Shown one piece after another: positions 5,962-7,480 of a stretch of DNA of 7,480 nt. Positions within the stretch are counted from its first letter, which is position 1; every line of letters starts with the position of its first letter. Below the pieces are notes generated by a model that was given only the letters and a program-made list of their open reading frames with translations, did no database searches and was not told the origin of the DNA. Origin of the DNA: DASPXY01 sp038227745 (GTDB taxonomy: Bacteria; Planctomycetota; Planctomycetia; Gemmatales; Gemmataceae). The stretch is from the NCBI GenBank assembly GCA_038227745.1, contig JBBRPS010000513.1:1-7480 (forward strand), read 5' to 3'. A program made the translations under genes and the position numbers.

Positions 5962-6507
5962 ATGTTCAACCCACCGCCCCCCGACCCCCACGAAGAGGCG
6001 AGACGGAAGACCCAGGCCCACGATGAGGCGCCGGGCCCTGGCAGAGCGAGCGAACGCTCCGCGCCCGAGCAGCACCCAACCGCTACCGATCAGGGTGAGA
6101 CGTTCCGGATTATCGGCATCGAGGGAATGAGCCGCAAGCAGATCGCCGACGAGGTGGCGCGCGGCGGAAGGTTCGTGATCTTCCGCTACTGCATCTCGGT
6201 GATCGCCTTCACCGTCTACAATGCCTCCGACGTGTACTTCGTCCGCGCCGGCGAGGACGCCGGAAGGTACAGCGGCCGCTTCTCGATGCTCTCGTCGTTG
6301 TTCGGCTGGTGGGGCATCCCGTGGGGGCCGATCCGGACGTTCCAGGCGCTGGCGGCGAACTCGAAGGGCGGCGAGGATGTTACCGTGGAAGTCCTGGCGA
6401 GCCTCGGGGCGGGCGGCGGCCCAACTGGGGCGAGCAGACAGCCACAGCCGAGGGCGAAGAAACGCCGGCGACAGCGGAGCACGGATGACTACGGCACCGG
6501 GGAGTGA
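5962..6507 (+). CDS. Conserved-looking hypothetical protein with hydrophobic segment and FGWWGIPWGP motif
   Basis: The 181-aa protein has a charged, Pro-rich, probably disordered N-terminus (residues 1-45) and a conserved-looking core (46-148). A Lys/Arg-rich tail (KKRRRQRS, 166-173) ends it. The core holds GMSRKQIADEVARGGRFVIFRYCISVIAF in consecutive segments: a short helix, then a mostly hydrophobic stretch (71-84) that may insert in or lie on a membrane. It continues with SDVYFVRAGE (89-98), SMLSSLFGWWGIPWGPIRTF (108-127) and a GGEDVTVEVL end (136-145). I recall proteins with this 'R(F/Y)CIS...YF.R.GE...GWWG.PWGP....GG.DVT' arrangement in planctomycetes and other bacteria, always without known function; that is memory, not a search. 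The ATG is preceded by GAGG at about 8 nt. It is convergent with the hydrolase gene. Confidence 0.82.
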   Translation: MFNPPPPDPHEEARRKTQAHDEAPGPGRASERSAPEQHPTATDQGETFRIIGIEGMSRKQIADEVARGGRFVIFRYCISVIAFTVYNASDVYFVRAGEDAGRYSGRFSMLSSLFGWWGIPWGPIRTFQALAANSKGGEDVTVEVLASLGAGGGPTGASRQPQPRAKKRRRQRSTDDYGTGE

Positions 6508-6514
6508 AGGACCT

Positions 6515-6531
6515 CGGGGGCGGATCCCCCG
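6515..6531. terminator. Hairpin in the convergent gap, possible bidirectional terminator
   Basis: CGGGGG and CCCCCG form a perfect 6-bp stem with a 5-nt loop (CGGAT). It sits in the 26-bp space between two converging stop codons. There is no T-tract in either direction, so it would be a weak or Rho-assisted terminator, or an mRNA end-protecting hairpin for both transcripts. Confidence 0.45.
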
Positions 6532-6533
6532 GC

Positions 6534-7220
6534 TCAGACATCGACCCAGCCACCCGGTTCGAGCACCACGGGCTGGGCGCTCGTCTCCTTCTTTACGCGG
6601 GCGGCCCACGCCGCGGCGTCCTGGGCGATCAGGTCCCACGTGTTGTAATGGATCGGCAGCACCTTCTTCGGCTGCACCAGCTTGACCGCGCGCAGGGCGT
6701 CGTCCGGTCCCATCGTGTAATTATCGCCGAGCGGCAGGATCGCGAGATCGATCCCCTCCTCGCCGATCAGCTTCATGTCGCCGAACAGGCCGGTGTCGGC
6801 CGCGTCGTAGATCTTCTTGCCGTCCTTCAGGTACAGCAGGAAGCCGCACGGGTTGCCGCCGTAGGTGCCGTCCGGCAGGACCGAGCCGTGGAAGGCGAGC
6901 GTCAGCTTGACGCGGCCGAAGGGGTATCCGAAGCCGCCGCCGTGCTGCTGACCGTGGACCTTCTCGACGCCCTGCTTCTTCAGCCATTCGCTGATCTCGT
7001 AGTTCGCGACCACCGTGGCGCCGGTGCGCCGCGCGATCGGGATGGTGTCGCCGAGGTGGTCACCGTGGCCGTGCGAGACGAGGATGAAGTCGGCCTGCGC
7101 CTCCTCCGCCTCGACCGCGGCCGCGGGGTTATGCGTCAGAAAGGGGTCGATCAGGATGCGCTGGCCGTCGCTCTCGATGAGCAGGCAGGCGTGGCCGAGC
7201 CAGCGGACGCGGGTTGCCAT
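6534..7220 (-). CDS. UPF0173-type metal-dependent hydrolase (metallo-beta-lactamase fold)
   Basis: The 228-aa protein is a stand-alone metallo-beta-lactamase-fold hydrolase of the UPF0173/UlaG-like group. The physiological substrate of the UPF0173 members is not established to my knowledge. Sequence marks are VRWLGHACLLIES near the N-terminus, ILIDPFLTHNP (22-32) and the metal-binding SHGHGDHLGD (His50, His52, Asp54, His55 in HxHxDH). Further metal-site candidates are His111 (AFHGS), Asp142 in DAADTGLFGDM, and His191 in PIHYNTW. ILPLGDNYTMGP (161-172) is also typical of the group. Length and motif order are normal and complete. The ATG at 7220 is chosen because the family begins at this point and GGAG lies 6 nt upstream; an upstream in-frame ATG at 7262 would add 14 atypical residues. 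No signal peptide is seen, so it is probably cytoplasmic. Confidence 0.93.
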   Translation of the reverse strand: MATRVRWLGHACLLIESDGQRILIDPFLTHNPAAAVEAEEAQADFILVSHGHGDHLGDTIPIARRTGATVVANYEISEWLKKQGVEKVHGQQHGGGFGYPFGRVKLTLAFHGSVLPDGTYGGNPCGFLLYLKDGKKIYDAADTGLFGDMKLIGEEGIDLAILPLGDNYTMGPDDALRAVKLVQPKKVLPIHYNTWDLIAQDAAAWAARVKKETSAQPVVLEPGGWVDV

Positions 7221-7226
7221 GAGTTG

Positions 7227-7230
7227 CTCC
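7227..7230 (-). promoter_or_regulatory. Ribosome binding site of the hydrolase gene
   Basis: The minus strand reads GGAG then CAACTC then ATG. It fixes the start at 7220 instead of the in-frame ATG at 7262. A perfect -35-like TTGACA occurs on the minus strand at 7291-7296, but the bases 17 nt on are GC-only, so no promoter is called. Confidence 0.65.
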
Positions 7231-7303
7231 GGGGCTGTGGGGTTGAAGGTCCTCGGCACCACGGCGGCGGTCCCGCGCGCCGTCCCTCCCTGTCAATCAA
7301 TGA

Positions 7304-7315
7304 CCCCGGCAGGGG
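7304..7315. repeat. Small CCCC/GGGG hairpin upstream of the hydrolase gene
   Basis: CCCC-GGCA-GGGG is a perfect 4-bp stem with tetraloop, between the large palindrome and the hydrolase gene. It is short and may be fortuitous in this GC-rich sequence. Confidence 0.25.
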
Positions 7316-7345
7316 GGCGACAAGATTGTCTAAAGCGCGTTCGTT

Positions 7346-7400
7346 TAGCCGCGAGCCTCGGGCGAGCGCGAGGCCCGCGCTCGCCCGAGGCTCGCGGCTA
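7346..7400. repeat. Large perfect palindrome (25-bp arms, 5-nt spacer)
   Basis: The left arm 7346-7370 begins TAGCCGCGAGCCTCGG. The right arm 7376-7400 is its exact reverse complement and ends CCGAGGCTCGCGGCTA. The spacer is AGGCC. All 25 pairs are Watson-Crick, mostly G-C, so transcripts in either direction would form a very stable hairpin. There is no U-tract. Possible roles are a strong bidirectional transcription block or mRNA end, or a repetitive extragenic palindrome. The perfection of both arms argues for recent copying or active maintenance. Confidence 0.85.
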
Positions 7401-7430
7401 GAGCGGTTTGCAGCGGTGTGTAGCGGTTCG
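7401..7430. repeat. Three 10-bp-period direct repeats (nAGCGGTnnG)
   Basis: Three consecutive decamers, GAGCGGTTTG, CAGCGGTGTG and TAGCGGTTCG, share AGCGGT and a final G at exactly 10-bp spacing. A related AGCGCGTTCGT occurs on the other side of the large palindrome (7334-7344). The period is close to one DNA helical turn, as in iteron-like protein binding sites. A short slippage-derived repeat is the simpler explanation. Confidence 0.55.
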
Positions 7431-7443
7431 TGGCCGACTCGCT

Positions 7444-7480
7444 CCGCGCGTCGGGGGAACGCCAATCCCCCGACGCGCGG
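7444..7480. repeat. Second large palindrome at the right edge (15-bp arms, 7-nt loop)
   Basis: The arms CCGCGCGTCGGGGGA (7444-7458) and TCCCCCGACGCGCGG (7466-7480) are perfect reverse complements around the loop ACGCCAA. The right arm ends at the last base of the window, so the palindrome may be longer. It is a different sequence from the palindrome at 7346-7400 but has the same character, and lies only 43 bp from it. Confidence 0.8.

Noticed and set aside
5827..6639. A 270-codon minus-strand open frame
   Set aside because: It is antisense to the 181-aa gene, whose plus-strand translation has conserved-looking motifs; the minus-strand product is Arg/Pro/Gly-rich.
1..7480. CRISPR arrays, tRNA or rRNA genes, insertion sequences
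   Set aside because: No regularly spaced 25-40 bp repeats, no tRNA cloverleaf or rRNA-like segment, and no transposase or integrase coding frame was seen on either strand.

Overview
The window is GC-rich bacterial DNA that most resembles a planctomycete, probably of the Gemmataceae type. The best clue is the partial gene at the left edge. Its N-terminus carries a basic stretch followed by LLLEALEDRLVPT, a motif typical of large surface or secreted proteins of Planctomycetes, and it then enters a right-handed beta-helix. The long GC-rich intergenic palindromes at the right edge fit the same picture. The taxonomy is an inference from these features, not from a database search.

Layout from left to right: (1) 1-1707, minus strand: the first 569 codons of a beta-helix repeat protein that runs off the left edge. 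(2) 1708-2334: a 627-bp gap with no convincing gene. It holds the gene's ribosome binding site, a weak terminator candidate for guaA, small hairpins and an orphan Shine-Dalgarno-like site. (3) 2335-5181, minus strand: a compact four-gene operon, proC > 68-aa small protein > 95-aa small protein > guaA. The junctions are 0, -4 and -14 nt, so translation is probably coupled throughout. (4) 5182-5383: a divergent promoter region. (5) 5384-5641, plus strand: an 85-aa protein of unknown function. (6) 5642-5961: a non-coding gap with a terminator-like hairpin. (7) 5962-6507, plus strand: a 181-aa conserved-looking protein with a hydrophobic segment and an FGWWGIPWGP motif. (8) 6534-7220, minus strand: a UPF0173-type metallo-beta-lactamase-fold hydrolase, convergent with the preceding gene. 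A hairpin lies in the 26-bp gap between them. (9) 7221-7480: an intergenic region with two very stable palindromes (25-bp and 15-bp arms) and three 10-bp-period repeats between them.

The housekeeping genes are clear: proline biosynthesis (proC), GMP synthesis (guaA) and a metal-dependent hydrolase. The least ordinary part is the pair of small genes between proC and guaA. They overlap by an ATGA. One product is small and basic, the other acidic. By general appearance they recall a polymorphic-toxin C-terminal fragment with its immunity protein. That assignment is from memory and inference only.

Most other long open frames, especially the 622-codon plus-strand frame across 7-1875 and the 505-codon plus-strand frame across 2452-3969, are antisense shadows produced by high GC at codon position 3.
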